The notes beneath the pieces are model-generated. The model did no database searches. It was not told where the DNA came from and was given only the letters and a program-made list of their open reading frames with translations. A program made the position numbers and the translations under genes. From Ecdyonurus torrentis (lineage: Eukaryota > Arthropoda > Insecta > Ephemeroptera > Heptageniidae): a DNA stretch of 64,000 nt. Positions 59,582 to 64,000 of the stretch are shown here, in pieces. Location of the stretch: positions 38,628,601-38,692,600 of the forward strand of contig OX439129.1 of assembly GCA_949318235.1 (NCBI GenBank), in the 5' to 3' direction. Position 1 is the first letter of the stretch. Each line of letters begins with the position of its first letter.

Positions 59582-64000
<4,419 letters not shown>

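Overview
This is a eukaryotic nuclear window, very AT-rich, with GT-AG spliced genes, long GA/CT and TA microsatellites and many inverted-repeat transposons. The gene families and the TCAGT-type initiator seen in one inserted element suggest an invertebrate, perhaps an arthropod or crustacean. That placement is inference only. There is one 200-base assembly gap (44346-44545).

Left third (1-16641): four genes are recognisable in the window, and three of them lie here. POLR3F (RNA polymerase III subunit RPC6) is on the minus strand, with five exons visible and its last exon beyond the left edge. Cytoplasmic tryptophanyl-tRNA synthetase (WARS1) is on the plus strand, complete in seven coding exons. 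The two start codons are 434 bp apart, head to head, so they probably share a bidirectional promoter. A seven-finger C2H2 zinc-finger gene with one coding exon follows at 15631-16641.

Middle (16.7-32.4 kb): a belt of transposon remnants, then RCC1 (chromatin-bound guanine-nucleotide exchange factor for Ran), complete in six coding exons. Its last intron is 4.1 kb and is almost entirely transposable elements: a 1.4-kb long-TIR element, a hAT-like element with a clean 8-bp target duplication, and a palindromic element interrupted by a 263-bp insertion. That insertion carries a CCAAT/TATA/initiator promoter and a well-formed hammerhead ribozyme, all in the sense orientation of RCC1. It is the most interesting object in the window.

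Right half (32.4-64 kb): no convincing protein-coding gene. It holds dispersed MITEs, a truncated LINE-like insertion with a 12-bp target duplication, many GA/CT and TA tracts, and one weak candidate exon near 50.88 kb.

A recurrent theme is small palindromic elements inserted at TTAA with TTAAAG-type ends (at least seven loci), resembling Kolobok/T2-type MITEs. Others (CTCCGC-type, CAGCTCTGGCC-type and the long-TIR element) are flanked by TA. Several insertions sit within about 10-36 nt of splice sites.
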